Of a stretch of DNA of 64,000 nt, positions 1 to 12,099 are shown piece after piece. The stretch is from NCBI RefSeq assembly GCF_037042905.1, contig NC_087245.1, positions 26,660,501 through 26,724,500 on the forward strand, given 5' to 3'. The notes under the pieces are model-generated. The model was not told the DNA's origin, made no database searches, and saw nothing but the letters and a program-made list of their open reading frames with translations. Source of the stretch: Lytechinus pictus (Eukaryota > Echinodermata > Echinoidea > Temnopleuroida > Toxopneustidae). Each line of letters opens with the position of its first letter. The stretch's first letter is position 1. A program made the translations under genes and the position numbers.

Positions 1-1091
1 ATCCTCTCGTAACGAAACCACGTGCCCATGGCTGCCAAAAACAATAGTTTTTAATCATTTACATGTATAGAGTTTTTCTAATTAATATAGACCGAACTTT
101 CTTCCATGCAGGCCATAATAACCGACTTGCAAACCAATAGATAATAATTTTGTATAAAGGCTTTTATTGACAAAAAGTGTCATCCCAAGAAAAGCGTGAG
201 ATAAGAAACAGTATGCTAATGACATTGATAAAAAAAGGTGTTTCAAAATATTGTAAACGATACTTTGCATACTATGCTTCTCTGGGAGTGGTGCCACCCG
301 ACCGTCAAAGAACTATTCTGTTCCTTTTGCAATACTTTTTCTACAATTATGTTTTCTATATAATATACATGTGGCACAATTCAATCTTATTATAATAATA
401 AAATTAGAATAATATTTTTGGTTACAATTAATGGCCAGAAGCTAGGCCATGCAGCAGGGGAATACAAGATATCTTATCATGCTTATAGATTGTGTCCGAA
501 GTATTATGTAAAGCAGTTTTTGACCATTAAAGAAATTGGGGGGGGGGTTGATAAGTGTTGGAGACATGAAATACACCCCCCCCCCTCTGGATAGGCCTAA
601 ATGTAAAATGAAGAAGCACCCAGATTTAAGAGACTTTTATCAGATAAATCTCTTAGCGAAACTGTAAAGTGTGTAAGTTAATTTGCATTTAAGGGGCCAT
701 TTGACACTCACACCAGCAAAACCGACTCCAAACTGGCCGATATGTGAATGGAAATGAAAGATTGATTGGATTTGGACGTTGTGGATTCGGATTCGCTGGC
801 TTGACTGCGGCGTGATCCTACAGTGTTGGTTTTACAAAATAATTTTTAAAATAAGATTTGCGTGTGATTATTTTTTGTAATGAAATTGGTAATGAAAATT
901 ATTGTGTCTAAATAAATGATAAATATTTGAGGAGATGTTTGAAAATGATTCATTCTTTTTTTATTTCTTTCTCCGAGGAATGTGTAAACACTTTTTACAG
1001 TAATAATAATATACTTTAAAAGCTTATACAACATGTATATGACATTAATTCCTCATTGATACAAACAGGGGCAGCGTTAGAGTGATATATT
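1..1091. other. intergenic, no gene seen
   Basis: AT-rich DNA with only short open frames lacking protein-like composition. It holds a G tract near 540 and a C tract near 580 about 40 bases apart, which could pair as a short hairpin or be the remains of a small transposon end. I see no exon, RNA gene or clear element boundary here. Confidence 0.5.
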
Positions 1092-1500
1092 GTCAATTCG
1101 TCCACTGCCAACTCGTCCACTCACCACATGGTCTACCTTCATTTAGTCTAATGCCATTCCATCCTTCAACATTTCGTCTAACAACCATTTGGTCCAATAA
1201 CCATTTGGTTTAATCATCACTTCGTCTAATCATCAGTTCGTCTATAACCATTTCTTCTAATAACCACTTGGTCTAATATCAATTTTCTTTTCATTCATTT
1301 TGCACAATTAACACTTAAGTTTAATTAGACCACATGGTATATGGACTAAATGGCTACTGGACCAACTGGTTATTAGAAGGAATGGCACGAGAATAAATGG
1401 GAGTGGAACATTGTGGTGAGTGGACGAACTGATGGTAGACCAAATGATAGTAGACGAGTTGGTAAATGGACGAATTGGCATTAGACGAATTGGAGATAAA
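1092..1500. repeat. inverted pair of degenerate TTCGTCTAAT minisatellites
   Basis: The left part (about 1092-1280) is a run of 14-18-base units built around TTCGTC/TTGGTC plus TAAT plus CCA. The right part (about 1325-1500) carries the same units in reverse complement (TGGACGAA, TTAGACGAATTGG). The two halves can fold on each other around an AT-rich centre. This looks like a foldback element with subterminal repeats. No coding potential and no target-site duplication was recognised. Confidence 0.6.
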
Positions 1501-2475
1501 CCGTTAGAGGTGGCAGGGGTGGCCGCACCCTGTAGTATTTCAAGTGGTGAAAAAGAGGAGAAAAAGAAGGGGAAAACAGGAAGAAAGAATGAAAAGGTAT
1601 ATATATATATAGAGAGAGAGAGAGAGGCATGAGTAGTGAAAAATTATATAATATATTACCCCTATTGAAAAAATATGACGTCACCTGTAGACCCCCCCCC
1701 CCCCAATCAATCTATGCTAGCGCCGCCCCTGGATAAAAAAATAATTGAACGCAAGAGAAAAAGAGGGGGCGGGAGCTTATTAAGTGCATTAAAATTGCAG
1801 GCCTTATTGAATTTATTTCATGAAATGCAATTTGATGACGGATAAATTCAATAGAGCCTGAAATCTTGTTTCCTTCGTTTTATTTTCACCCCCTCCCTAT
1901 TCGTTATTATTCATGGTGGAGGAGGCGCAGGACCGTTTCGGCACAGCCTCCTCCCTTCTTCATTTTCATTTTCCCCTCTTCAATAATGTCCCTCTTCCGT
2001 TTTATTTCTTTCACTTTTTTGTTTTGTTTTGTTTTTGCTTGGGGTCAGGGGAGGGGAGCAAGTCCCCCTTGCCACCCTTGGTCATAGCCTGTTGAAGACA
2101 ATGTCCTTTGGCAACCTGAATTACCCTTTTCCCTTCTTTTATTCCGTCATGTGGAAAGAAAAAAAAACTATTCAACTTATACGCGTATGGGCAGAGACTG
2201 TCTTATTTTTCTTCAATTTCCATTTTCTCCATGTTGGGGGATTTGTGGTATTGTCATAACTCATAACTTTAAAATTTTATGGATCTAGTTTATGAATCTT
2301 GGACATAAGAGCAATCAAGTATCCCTAAACATCCTGTCTGAGTTTCAGGTCACATGATTAAGATCAAAGGTCATTTAAGGTCAATGAACTGTGGCCGTGT
2401 GTTGGGGGTATTTCTTGAATTGCCCTCATAACTTAGAAATTCTGAGCAAGTTCATGAAACATTTTGGGTCAATGG
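1501..2475. other. intergenic, low-complexity tracts
   Basis: Contains an (AT)n(AG)n run near 1600-1626, a 14-base C tract near 1690 followed by a transposon-terminus-like GCCGCCCCTG at about 1722, and pyrimidine-rich DNA around 1866-2060. Open frames over the pyrimidine-rich part have F/L/S/P-only composition and are not genes. Confidence 0.45.
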
Positions 2476-2687
2476 CATAGGCGGATCCAGGGGGGCCGAG
2501 GGGCCCGGCCCCCCTATTGGCGGAGCCAAAAAAAGGAAAGAAAGGGAAAAAAGAAAGAAAGAAAGAAAAAAAAGGAAAAGAGCGGAGAAAAAAAGAAGAA
2601 GAGGAAGACGAGTGAATAAAAATATTGAAATGAGGGGAAAACTTGGAAAATAAAAAGAATCTTTCATGTCACTGTATAAAATTTTCG

Positions 2688-4645
2688 CTCGCGCTTCGCG
2701 CTCGCATTGCCTGTTAGGTGATTTCCATAACTTGTTCAATATTGAGCTTAAATACCAAGTTTGGAAGTCAATATATAAAACATATTTCAACTCGGAAAAT
2801 CGAACTTTCATTATTTTGTGTGATTTACAAATTGATTTTTATAAAGTGCTATGTAAAAATGTCAGTTTTATGGTCTGAATATTAACATTTTCTGCTCGCG
2901 CTGCGCACTCGCAAATTTTGATTTATCAGGTACTTACTATTTTCGTGTGTACCATAAAGTTTTCAAAATATCCCTTTTCAGGTCTGCTTGTTAAAACGTA
3001 TCAGCTAGCGCTGCTTGCTCGCATTTTGATTGGCGAGTTACGTTTGTGTCAATATTGATTACACAACAAACTACTTAAAATCTCCTTTTCACGACAGTTT
3101 ATCAAAAATTTTGGCTCGCGATTTGCACTCGCATTAATTCCGCGCCCTCATTATGCATTGGTAAATAAGATATAAATTTATTAATTTAATTGTCCCTTTT
3201 GTTTCATCTCGCGCTTAGCAAGGACCCCATTGGAAATAAGCCATCTCGGCTTTCATGGGCAATCCTGTCAAGGTATACACTTCTGTTCATATTTTCTTGT
3301 ACTTGTTCATAGTTACCTGACAAATAAAATCAATCAATCAATCAATCAAGCAAGAGGAATAGAAAAATAGTCATCATTTTCATATGATGACATGTCCTAA
3401 GGATGTCCCGGTCCTATGTCAAAACTAAAAAAATGATAATGATGAAAAACATCGGCCCTTTATTAAGTGCGATCCATATCCACCTCACAATTTTCCTACA
3501 AAGTGCTCAAAATATAGAGCTGAAATTGACCCTTTTTTTTAGATCGGAATATCAAATATTTTATGCTCGCGCTTCGCGCTCGCTTTGATTTCCATGATAA
3601 AAGGTTTATTTAGAATGCCTAGATTCTTGGATTAAATCTGAAACACGCGCGTGCATCTGCTCGCGCTTTGTGCTCGCATTATTAATGTAGGAAAATCTCC
3701 TATTACTCACCCTTTTCATGATTTAAAAAAAAGGAATAGCATGAATAGAGTGTCCCGTTTTTTAGGTCTAAATCTCGAATTTTTCCGCTCGCGCTTCGCG
3801 CTAGCATCAAATGTTTAGTTATATAGCTATACTGTTCACGATTACAAATATTGATTAAAATTTTCCATTCTTTATGTAGAAATGTCAAAAGTTTTCAGCT
3901 AGCGCTTCGAGCTCGCATTATTTGATTGTTGAAATATTTAACTTTTTCATGCCTAAGTGCAAACAGTCCTTAGCAGGTATAGGGCCTACCTTTTCGATCA
4001 GTTCAAAACGTATATAAAATTTTCTGCTCGCGCTCGCATTATTAATGTAATGAAGATCCCCTATTACTCACCCTTTTCATGATTTACAAAACATGAATAG
4101 CATGAATAGAGTGTCCCGTTTTTAGGTCTAAATCTCTAATTTTTCCGCTCGCGCTTCGCGCTAGCATCAAATGTTTAGCTATATAGCTATCCTGTTCAAG
4201 ATTACAAATATTGATTAAAATTTTCCATTCTTTATGTAGAAATGTCAAAAGTTTTCAGCTAGCGCTTCGCGCTCGCATTATTTGATTGTTGAAATATTCA
4301 ACTTTTACATGGCTAAGTGCAAACAGTCCTTAGCAGGTAGGGCCTATACCTTTTCGATCACTTCAAAACGTATATAAAATTTTCTGCTCGCGCTCGCATT
4401 ATTAATGTAATGAAGATCCCCAATTACTCATCCTTTTCATTATTTACAAAACATGAATAGAGTTTCTCGTTTCTAGGTCTAAATCTCGAAATTTTCGGCT
4501 CGCGCTTCGCGCTCGCATCAATTGTTAAGTTATATACCTATTATATTTAAGTTACAAAAAGTGCATAGAATTTCCATTCTTTAGGTAAAAGTGTCATAAA
4601 TTTTCAGCTCGCGCCTGGCGCTCGCATTATTTGAATGTTGAAATG
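2688..4645 (+). repeat. array of GCTCGCGCTTCGCGCTCGC motifs, + orientation
   Basis: The 19-base motif and variants recur at roughly 2687, 2893, 3007, 3115, 3564, 3659, 3786, 3897, 4026, 4146, 4257, 4386, 4498 and 4607. They are separated by about 90-180 bp (longer gaps early on) of AT-rich DNA that itself resembles a diverged common unit (AATTTTC before the motif, GCAT after it). All copies point the same way. The stretch 3685-4400 contains a direct duplication with an exact 360-bp offset (compare 3781 with 4141). The array resumes at about 6745, after the nested insertion. Confidence 0.75.
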
Positions 4646-4660
4646 TGCAACGTCTTCATG

Positions 4661-6674
4661 CGGTGGCGTACCTGGCATATTTCGTCAGGGGGGCAAGCGA
4701 CAAGGATGAGCAAGGTGGGGGGGGGGGGGGTTAGTAGGCATAGACGTATATAGGCACACATTTTTCAAGGGGGGGCTTATTATAATTGCCCAAATATCAT
4801 CTTCACATTTTTTAATTTTCGAGCGAGCGAAGCGAGCAAACATTTTTTCAAATTATTATTTCGCCTTTTTACATGATGTGAAACGTGCAGAAATTATACA
4901 TTCGGTCATAAAATTACCAATACACGATGATATTTGGGCACCTCGAAGTCCTCGTTGCCCTGCATTTTTGCAGCCCACCCCCTCCCATACACGTTTGGAT
5001 GTGTAGGTCTGGCAGTGGCACTGAAGGTGGGAAAGGTTACCCAGGGGTGCCCCCAAAAAATTGGGATCTTGCTACTACTGATATTTGATATCGGGCGATT
5101 GAACTTTATTGTCAAAATTAATTCTTTTTTGTATATATCATTCCAGAAATGATATGTATTGGATCGTGATCGATATATTTCTAATCAAGTGTTAATTACA
5201 ATGACTATATTAAAATACTTCTTTTATTCCCCTTTGAAGGTGTTGACATTATGTTCCCATCTGCTCATTTGGAGACATTATAAAAGAGGTATTTGACATT
5301 GAAATCGGTTAAAAATAATAATATAAAAAAAAGTAATTGCGAGCGCGAAGCGCGAGCTGAATTTTGTCTAAAAATTTAGACCTAAAACGATACATTTTGT
5401 GCACTTAATTATGAATGGTGATGGGTATATTACTTAATAAATTATGCGAGTGCGAAGCGCGAGCTAAAAATTTTGATATTCCTAACTGGACACTAGACAT
5501 TCTAAGCAGTTTTACAGGATGGGTATCTAAACAGTCGTGCGGGCGCGAAGTGTGAGCTAAAACTTTTGATATTCCGACTTAAGAACTTGATATTCTAAGC
5601 ACTTTTAGTAACCATGAACAAATTGGTTTCTAACTGAATGATAAATTTATACGAGCGCGAAGAGCGAGCTGAAAATTTGAAATATTCCCCCCTGAGAAGT
5701 GGACATTCTAAGCACCCTTTTTTTTTAAACTATGAATAAGATGGTAGTTGAAAATAATTAATTGGTGTGAGCGCGAAGCGCAAGCTGAAATTTTTTGATA
5801 TTTCGACCTGAAAACTTTACATTCTGAGCACTTTATTTAATTATGAACAGGATAGAATTTTATGCGAGTGCGAAGCTCGAGCTGACATTTTTTTGTATTC
5901 CGACATAAGAACATGATATTCTAAGCAATTTTTGTAATTATAACCGTGAACAAATTGGTTTCTAATGATATATTTTTGACATTTTTTATTCTTTATATTC
6001 CGACCTGAAAACCGGACATTCTAAACACTTCATTTAACTATGAACAGGATGGATATACCTAAACAGTTATATGTGAGCACGAAGCGCGAGCTAAAATTTT
6101 TGATATTCCGGCCTTAGCACTTTTTGTAACCGTGAACAAATTGGTTTTTAACTAATCAATTGACGCGAGCGCGAAGTGCGAGCTGAAATCTTTTGATATT
6201 TTAACCTGAAAACTAGACATTTATCTTAAATATCCAACTAAAAAATTGATGCGAGCGCGTAGCGCGAGCGAAATTTTTATTGTTATAATTACATTACCTA
6301 AAAGTTGTTCTCTACCTTTTTCCTGTCCCTGGTCAGCCCAGTCCGTCCTCACTATCGGTACTAGAGAGCTCTAAAGTCGCATTGCGTAAAAATCACAATA
6401 TACCGATAAAAGTGTACCGTTTAATTGACATTTACCGACAAAGATGGTGGAACTAAAAAAAACGAATCAGTTGGAACAGCCCCGTGTGCCCGACAGTTTA
6501 TATTTTTTTCCGACAGTCCGCAGTCCAGTTTTCGTTTTCCCCTTCCTCTTTCTTCTTTTTCCCCCTTCCCCCTTTTTTTTCTCTTTTTCTCTTTTTTTTT
6601 TTTCCTTTTTTCGCTTTTTTTTTTGCTTGTAACTCGTCAGGGGGGCAGTCTGTCCCCCCTTAGGTACGCCAGTG
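4661..6674. mobile_element. hAT-like non-autonomous element nested in the array
   Basis: An 8-bp direct duplication TCTTCATG sits at 4653-4660 and 6675-6682. The element ends are CGGTGGCGTACC and GGTACGCCAGTG, an imperfect 12-bp inverted repeat. On rejoining the flanks, the outer array unit becomes continuous (TCATG-G/CCTAA...GTGCAA versus GCTAACTGCAAG), which confirms the insertion. Eight-base duplications fit hAT-like transposons. Inside are G tracts near both ends, an opposite-orientation GC-motif array (5335-6275) and a pyrimidine-rich stretch near 6530-6630. No transposase is encoded. Confidence 0.75.
5335..6275 (-). repeat. array of GCGAGCGCGAAGCGCGAGC motifs, opposite orientation
   Basis: About nine motif copies (near 5338, 5445, 5537, 5652, 5768, 5863, 6072, 6165, 6251) are spaced about 90-210 bp. 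Each is followed by CTGAAATTTTTGATATTCCGACCTG-like DNA and a GACATTCTAAGCACTTT-like block. The unit is the same one seen at 2.7-4.6 kb but reversed, because it belongs to the inserted element rather than to the host element. Confidence 0.75.
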
Positions 6675-7043
6675 TCTTCATGGCTAACTGCAAGTAGTAC
6701 GTAGGCCTACCTTTTCGATCAGTTCAAAACGTGTATCAAAAATTTCTGCTCGCGCTTCGCGTTCGTATATAGCATAGTTGCATATACATCTTTTTCAGGA
6801 TAACAAACATTGCTTAGAATGTCCAAATTTAATGAAAAAATAAATACAATAAAAAAAATTGCTCGCACTATATAAATAAGAATTATGATACTATTTATGT
6901 TGATTTATAAGAATAAAGCTAAGATTATTACGACTATATACCCCTTCAAAGAAAAAAAAATCATGTTTGAGCGGCCAATCGGGGAAAATATGGCTGAAAA
7001 AATTTCCGGGCCCCCCTCTTGGCGAAGGCTGGATCCGCCCCTG

Positions 7044-7338
7044 AATGGACGTAGTATTTTATTATCATATGAATGTTTTCTTTTGTGAATAATTATTCAA
7101 CAGCTGTTTTCAAAGTCAGCACTGCTGCTATACCGAATCGCGTGTAATGCAGGCGAGACTGCCAGAGGCGTTCCACTCGTTCATTTATTTCCCTCCCTTT
7201 ACTTGTCCTTGATCTTTTTCGTTCCCTTTCCCTCCTTTTTTTCTGGGGGGGGGGGGGGGGTGGGCAAGCTAGCCATCGTCGGGCCTATATGGATCCGCGC
7301 ATGTTCATTGTCTTCTTAAAGTTATCTTTAAGCCTAAC
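7044..7338. other. spacer with poly-G tract
   Basis: Short non-coding spacer between two transposable elements. It contains a G tract at about 7245-7260 followed by TGGGCAAGC, a pattern repeatedly seen next to transposon ends in this window. No gene. Confidence 0.4.
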
Positions 7339-7947
7339 TTAAAGGACAAGTCCACCCCAACAAAAAGTTTATTTTAGTAAAAAGACAAAAATCCAACAAG
7401 CATAACGCTGAAAATTTTATCAAAATCGGATGTGAAATAAGAAAGTTATGACATTTTAAAGTTTCGCTTAATTTCACGAAACAGTTATATTCACATCCTG
7501 ATCGGTATGCAAATGAGGAGACTGATTACATTATCCACTCACTATTTCTTTTGTATTTTATTATATGAAATATTCTAATTTTCTCCTCATTGTCAAGTGA
7601 AACAACGGGTATTTCCCCCATGCTCATGTGGAATTAGCATTGTTTAATATATTTTATGGTTCAGTCAAGTTGGTTCTTATTGTCAAATCTGTAAAAAATG
7701 AAATATTGTATAATTCAAACAATAGAAAACAAAAGAAATAATGAGTGAGGGACATCATTGACTGTTTCATTAATTTGTATGTCATTGAGTTGTGCATATC
7801 GCTGTTTTTTAAAATAAGCGAAACTTTTAATATGTCATAACTTTGTTATTTTACATCCGATTTTGATGAAATTTTCAGCGTTATGCTAGTTTGATTTTTT
7901 TTCTATTTTTTCAATCAACATTTTTCTGGGGTGGACTTGACCTTTAA
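7339..7947. mobile_element. TTAA-flanked palindromic MITE, family A copy 1
   Basis: TTAA at 7339-7342 and 7944-7947 encloses inverted ends AGGACAAGTCCACCCC / GGGGTGGACTTGACCT. Interior landmarks shared with the copies at 21298 and 24407 are CAAAATCGGATGTGAAATAAG, AAGTTATGACATTTTAAAGTTTCGC, ATGCAAATGAG and CACTATTTCTTTTG; most also appear in reverse complement in the other half, so the whole element is a long imperfect palindrome. TTAA duplication is typical of piggyBac/Kolobok-type elements. No coding region. Confidence 0.8.
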
Positions 7948-9094
7948 GAACCTAGATGAACCTGTCAACAAGAATTATTACTTGCCACATCATATTTATA
8001 TTCATCATGTTCAGTTATCTTGTGAGAAATCAAAATCTTTTCTTTTTGCCCCCCCCCCCTTCGAAGATTCCGACAGGGAATCGCGCGATCGTGACGAAAA
8101 TTGGCAAGAGGGTAGAGAATGACATAATCTACGCGATATAGGTTATAATTGCAATAAATCTATACATTTTATACGAATAGTTATGTTAAACAATTTATGA
8201 AATCATACTTTTTGCTATAACGGTTCTAGAAGGCTAACTTTTGACGAAAATCATGGCCCTGGGAAGCGGGGGTGCTGGGGTGCTGAAGGCCTGAAGCACC
8301 ATAAAAAATGTCCTTGGGGTGCTGCGTATATTATTCTGCATAGGGAGCACCCCAAGGTATTATAGAAGATGTGTAAAGAATTGAAAAATGTAACCAAAAT
8401 GACCTTCACTTTAAATGAAAAAAATCTGATACCAAACTCGAATTCTTATGTAGGCCTATTTCTTTTTAAATGTCTAAGATGTCTTTGTTTTATGTTCTTT
8501 TTATTATTTTTTTTTTATACAAAATCCGTCCGTGATATTGTTTCGGCCATCAATAGTATATCAAATTATAAGACTGCTTTCAATTAAAGTAAACATGGCC
8601 GTTCACAGATTTTTTGCGGGGGGGGGGGGAATGTGTTAACTTTTTCGAAAAAAAAATGAAAGCGAGCGTATGAAGCAACCAAGCTTGTCATTGGGGGCAC
8701 TTTAGCATTTTGTAAAGTGAAAATAAAGGATTTCGTGCATACTTTGGGTGAATTTGGGAAAATTTTCAGTAAAAGATGTAAATTGTCAAAGTTTCGGGGT
8801 GAGGGGCAAGTGCCCCTGCCTCCGCTGCATGCAGTCATTTGAGTAGTTGTTACTTGGGAATTTTAGCTGGAAAACGCTTTGTATTGACTTTGAAATTACG
8901 TTTTTGAGCAATTTTTGGTTTGACATGCTCTTACATAATAATTTTTTATAATGTTGTGTAATTTCTAAACCGCGTACCCGGGCGTCACAAATTTGGTCTC
9001 AAAGAAACGTTGCGCGAGACTTGATAGTAGAAATCAACTTTGTCATCCTTTAATTTACCCCACCCCACTTCCCCTATTTATTAGTAGGCCTAAT
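7948..9094. other. intergenic with transposon fragments
   Basis: Holds a short GGGGTGCT(G) direct repeat near 8270-8350, a G tract at 8620-8630 with downstream TGCCCCTGCCTCCGCTGCATGCAG that may be the two ends of a small degenerate element (about 8600-8835), and AT-rich DNA. No convincing exon. Confidence 0.4.
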
Positions 9095-9336
9095 CAGTGG
9101 CGGGTCCCGGGGTGCATAGCCGGCCCGTGTTCCCCCTTTTGGGAGCCAAAATCAAAATTTATAATGTAAATATTCCGTTTTACTCAAGTGTGCCCCCCCC
9201 CCCCTTCCGAACCGCGGACGAAATGACCTTCAATTTTTGGTAAAAACTTTTTTTTTCCTTTTTTTTCTTGTCAAATTTTCATCGGGAAAATATCATTGTG
9301 CCCCCCCCCTTTTGGAAAATCCTGGATCCGCCCCTG
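9095..9336. mobile_element. 242-bp MITE with CAGTGGCGG/CCGCCCCTG ends
   Basis: Ends CAGTGGCGGGTCC and GGATCCGCCCCTG are inverted. Flanks GGCCTAAT (9087-9094) and GGCCTGAT (9337-9344) agree at 7 of 8 positions, consistent with an aged 8-bp target duplication of a hAT-like element. C tracts sit just inside (about 9187 and 9301). Confidence 0.6.
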
Positions 9337-9344
9337 GGCCTGAT

Positions 9345-9596
9345 AATAATAATAATAATGATAATAATAATAACAACAACAATTTGCATTTATAGCGCCA
9401 TCTATTCGGAGTTCATATTCTATTCAAGGTCTCACAAGAGACTGAAAGAAAGAATAAGAGTTTGGATGAGTGTCCTTTACATTGCGTATAAAAAAACGGG
9501 GCAGATTTGAAAAGTCTTTAAATTTTTTATTTCTTATTATGATGTCTATATTATTTTGGTGTTAATAGGTGCTCTGAAGTCGTATCTTTCAAATGC
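9345..9596. repeat. (AAT/AAC)n microsatellite and spacer
   Basis: A (TAA)n/(CAA)n run at about 9345-9382 is followed by ordinary AT-rich DNA. No gene. Confidence 0.5.
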
Positions 9597-10704
9597 TATT
9601 AAAAAATTAGTTTCGTTCATGCTTGGCCGAACACGGAATGTTTTGTCTGGGGTTAAAAAGGAGGCTTGCGCCAAAATGGCATAAAATAATAAATATGATG
9701 ATCGGACTTCTTGCTAATCAGCAGACTTCCTCTTAACCTTTTCATTATCTTTGCCATAATTTTCGAATTATGAGGTCAAAATTCATTTTCAAATCTGTTT
9801 GTTTGCTTGAATTGTTCTGTTGTTGTTTCTTTTTTATGTTCTCTAAGCTTTGAATATTCCTTCTTTAAGTAAACACAAAAATTATTCAACCGAAGTATGG
9901 GAGAGCGTGTATTTTTTTTCACATCTTTCATTGTGTACTACAAAGGTTATGGTGCCTTTGAACAGTGGCATACAGATGGGTGGGGGCTCAGGGGTGCCCC
10001 CAAATAAAAAAAATCGTGGCCAGAAATAAATTGAAAGGAAATAAAGGAAAAGATAGAACGTGAAATATGATTAATTTATTTTTTGATATTATGTCAAAAT
10101 CTAACACAAAATTTGATATTTTAATAAAAAAGTGGAAATTTTGAGTTCTCGCTTTACTCGCTCACAATTTTTTAATATATTTTATCCGATCTGCCATATC
10201 TAGCTCCTTCAAAATTGACTCAATACACCATTGCCATTGAAAGACATGAATCCTTTCCTCTTTGTCCTGTCCAGCACATAACCCCTTGAAAATAGGATTA
10301 ATGTTTTTTAAAGGTACCATAACATATAATTCGTTTCACATAATAAAAGGATTTAAATAATTACAAGTTCTCCCAATTAATAATGCAAATCTTCTTGCTT
10401 GGGTTGACAAAAGTTCTTCTTTTTCTTTCTTATGAATTAAAATTCAAAGGTAAAAGAAGTTTAAATGAAAAAAAACCAAAATAATTCAAGTAAATAAGTA
10501 ATTTTTTAAAGTGAAATTTGACAGCACAATTCGAAAATCATGGCAAAGATAATAAAAATATTAAGAGGAAGTCTGCTGCAAGAAGTCTGATCATCAAATT
10601 TCTATTTTTTTACCATTTTGGCGCAAGCCTCTTTTTGAACCCCAGACAAAAACATTCCGTGTTCGCTCAAGCATGAACGAAACTAACTTTTTAATGGAGA
10701 ATAT
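9597..10704. mobile_element. foldback element with about 200-bp inverted arms
   Basis: The left arm (about 9597-9800) contains TTAGTTTCGTTCATGCTTG, GAACACGGAATG, GGCTTGCGCCAAAATGG and CAGACTTCCTCTTAA. The same blocks occur in reverse complement and reverse order at about 10500-10704, at roughly 85% identity by eye. The loop includes a CAGTGGCATACAG...GGGGGCTCAGGGGTGCCCCC segment near 9965 that looks like the end of a further inserted element. No coding region. Confidence 0.65.
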
Positions 10705-11335
10705 GGACCCATCTTTAAGGCCAGTATTTAAAAAATGGGGCCATGGACCCATGTTTAAGGCCAGTATCTAAAAATTGGGGGCATGTTTAGGGATTTTCCA
10801 GCATAAAACCATACCCATGCATGTTTAGGGAATTCTTCCAAAAAGCGACCCATTCCAGCGGCACATCCCCGTATGCCTTATTTCGTGAGTATATACCCTC
10901 CCCCCCCCCCCCCGGGGGTGGGTCTGTTCTTTCTGACGTGTTTTGTATGTTCCCTTTTCTTTTGTTTTCCCTTTATTCTCTTAATCTCCCTCTCTGTTCT
11001 TATTTTCCATTTCCCCTTCAACTTATCTTTCCCTCTTATGTAGGCGTATATTTCTCTCCCCCCTTCCCCTTTTCCTCTTCGTGGCGTGAATGTAAGCGGT
11101 GGGGTCATACCCTTTTTTTACAAAAAAAGTCCTATCCCATACAGCAAGGCAGTCAAGAGTGTATGATGAGATGACTTTGATCAAATCAAGCCGCTCTTCC
11201 CGTTTCTTTGTGTTTATGTTTCCAACGCCTCGTCCAGTGGTCGCGAGCTGAAAATATTTAATATTTCGATCTGAAAACTATACATTTTAGGTACAATATG
11301 AAATAAAGTAAAGATGTGTATTCAATGAACAATTT
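10705..11335. other. intergenic with short tandem GGACCCAT units
   Basis: Two to three copies of a CATGGACCCAT-TTTAAGGCCAGTAT unit lie at 10706-10790. A C tract runs into GGGGG (about 10902-10918), then pyrimidine-rich DNA. No gene is supported. Confidence 0.45.
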
Positions 11336-11960
11336 TGATAATTCAGTTTATCTTTTTCCTGACTCGGAAGGGAACCTGTGAAGAATTATTAATTTTGTTT
11401 AAGATTAAAAAATTGCCATTCCCCCTCTTATTTTCGTCACATTTCTTTTGTTTGTTTTTTCCGTTCTCTTTTTTTGGCTCTTCATTCCAGCTCATCTTTT
11501 GTTTCTTCATTCCATTTCTACTTTTCTTTGTCTTCTCTCTCTCTCTCTCTCTTTCGCTTTGCCCCATAGGGCCGTAGATCCGCCTATCCCTTCCCATTAT
11601 CTTTTCAATTCTAATGATATCTATATAGTGCAAACATACCTCCATGGTACAAAGGGGTTTAAGGGCTTTGAGACTCATATATTCAAATTTTGTTGAAAAA
11701 AAATCAGTGATATTTCTTCCCCTCGAGTTTAAGTTTGTCTTTTCTCCCCGCTTTTCTCTCCTTCATTTACTTTTCATTCCACTTATCATGCTAGCTCTCT
11801 CTCTCTCCCTTCCTTTTCTTTCTCCTCTCCCCTAAATTTCTTTTTCTTCTTTTCTTCTCCTTTATTTCTCTCTTCCCTCCTCATGATCCCTTCCCTTCTT
11901 TTTTTTCTCCTCAGTTTTCTCTCTCCTTTCCTTTCTTTTAATTCCTTCTCTATATCCTCT
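11336..11960. repeat. pyrimidine-rich low-complexity tract
   Basis: Mostly C/T on the + strand with a (CT)n run at about 11535-11553 and further TCTC-rich blocks at 11790-11960. Open frames here on either strand are composition artefacts (F/L/S/P or K/E/R only). Confidence 0.65.
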
Positions 11961-12099
11961 CTCCCCGCCCCTCTCTCTTTTCTTATAGAGGGATGCGTGC
12001 CGGGGTGCATGTTAGCTAAATCCTGGAGCTAAATAATACGGAGTTTATATATCTCTATAGAATAATGTGACCTATAATGCCCAACGTATAAGGATGTTC

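Larger units (their letters stand above)
2476..7043. mobile_element. large non-autonomous DNA transposon carrying a GC-motif array
   Basis: The left end reads CATAGGCGGATCC and the right end GGATCCGCCCCTG, so the two ends form an imperfect terminal inverted repeat. AATGG lies immediately outside both ends (2471-2475 and 7044-7048), a possible 5-bp target duplication. Each end is followed internally by a G/C tract and a GCCAAAA or TTGGCGAA motif. The interior is an array of GC-rich motifs and contains no transposase frame. A second element (4661-6674) is nested within it. The superfamily is unassigned, and the 5-bp duplication could be chance. Confidence 0.55.
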
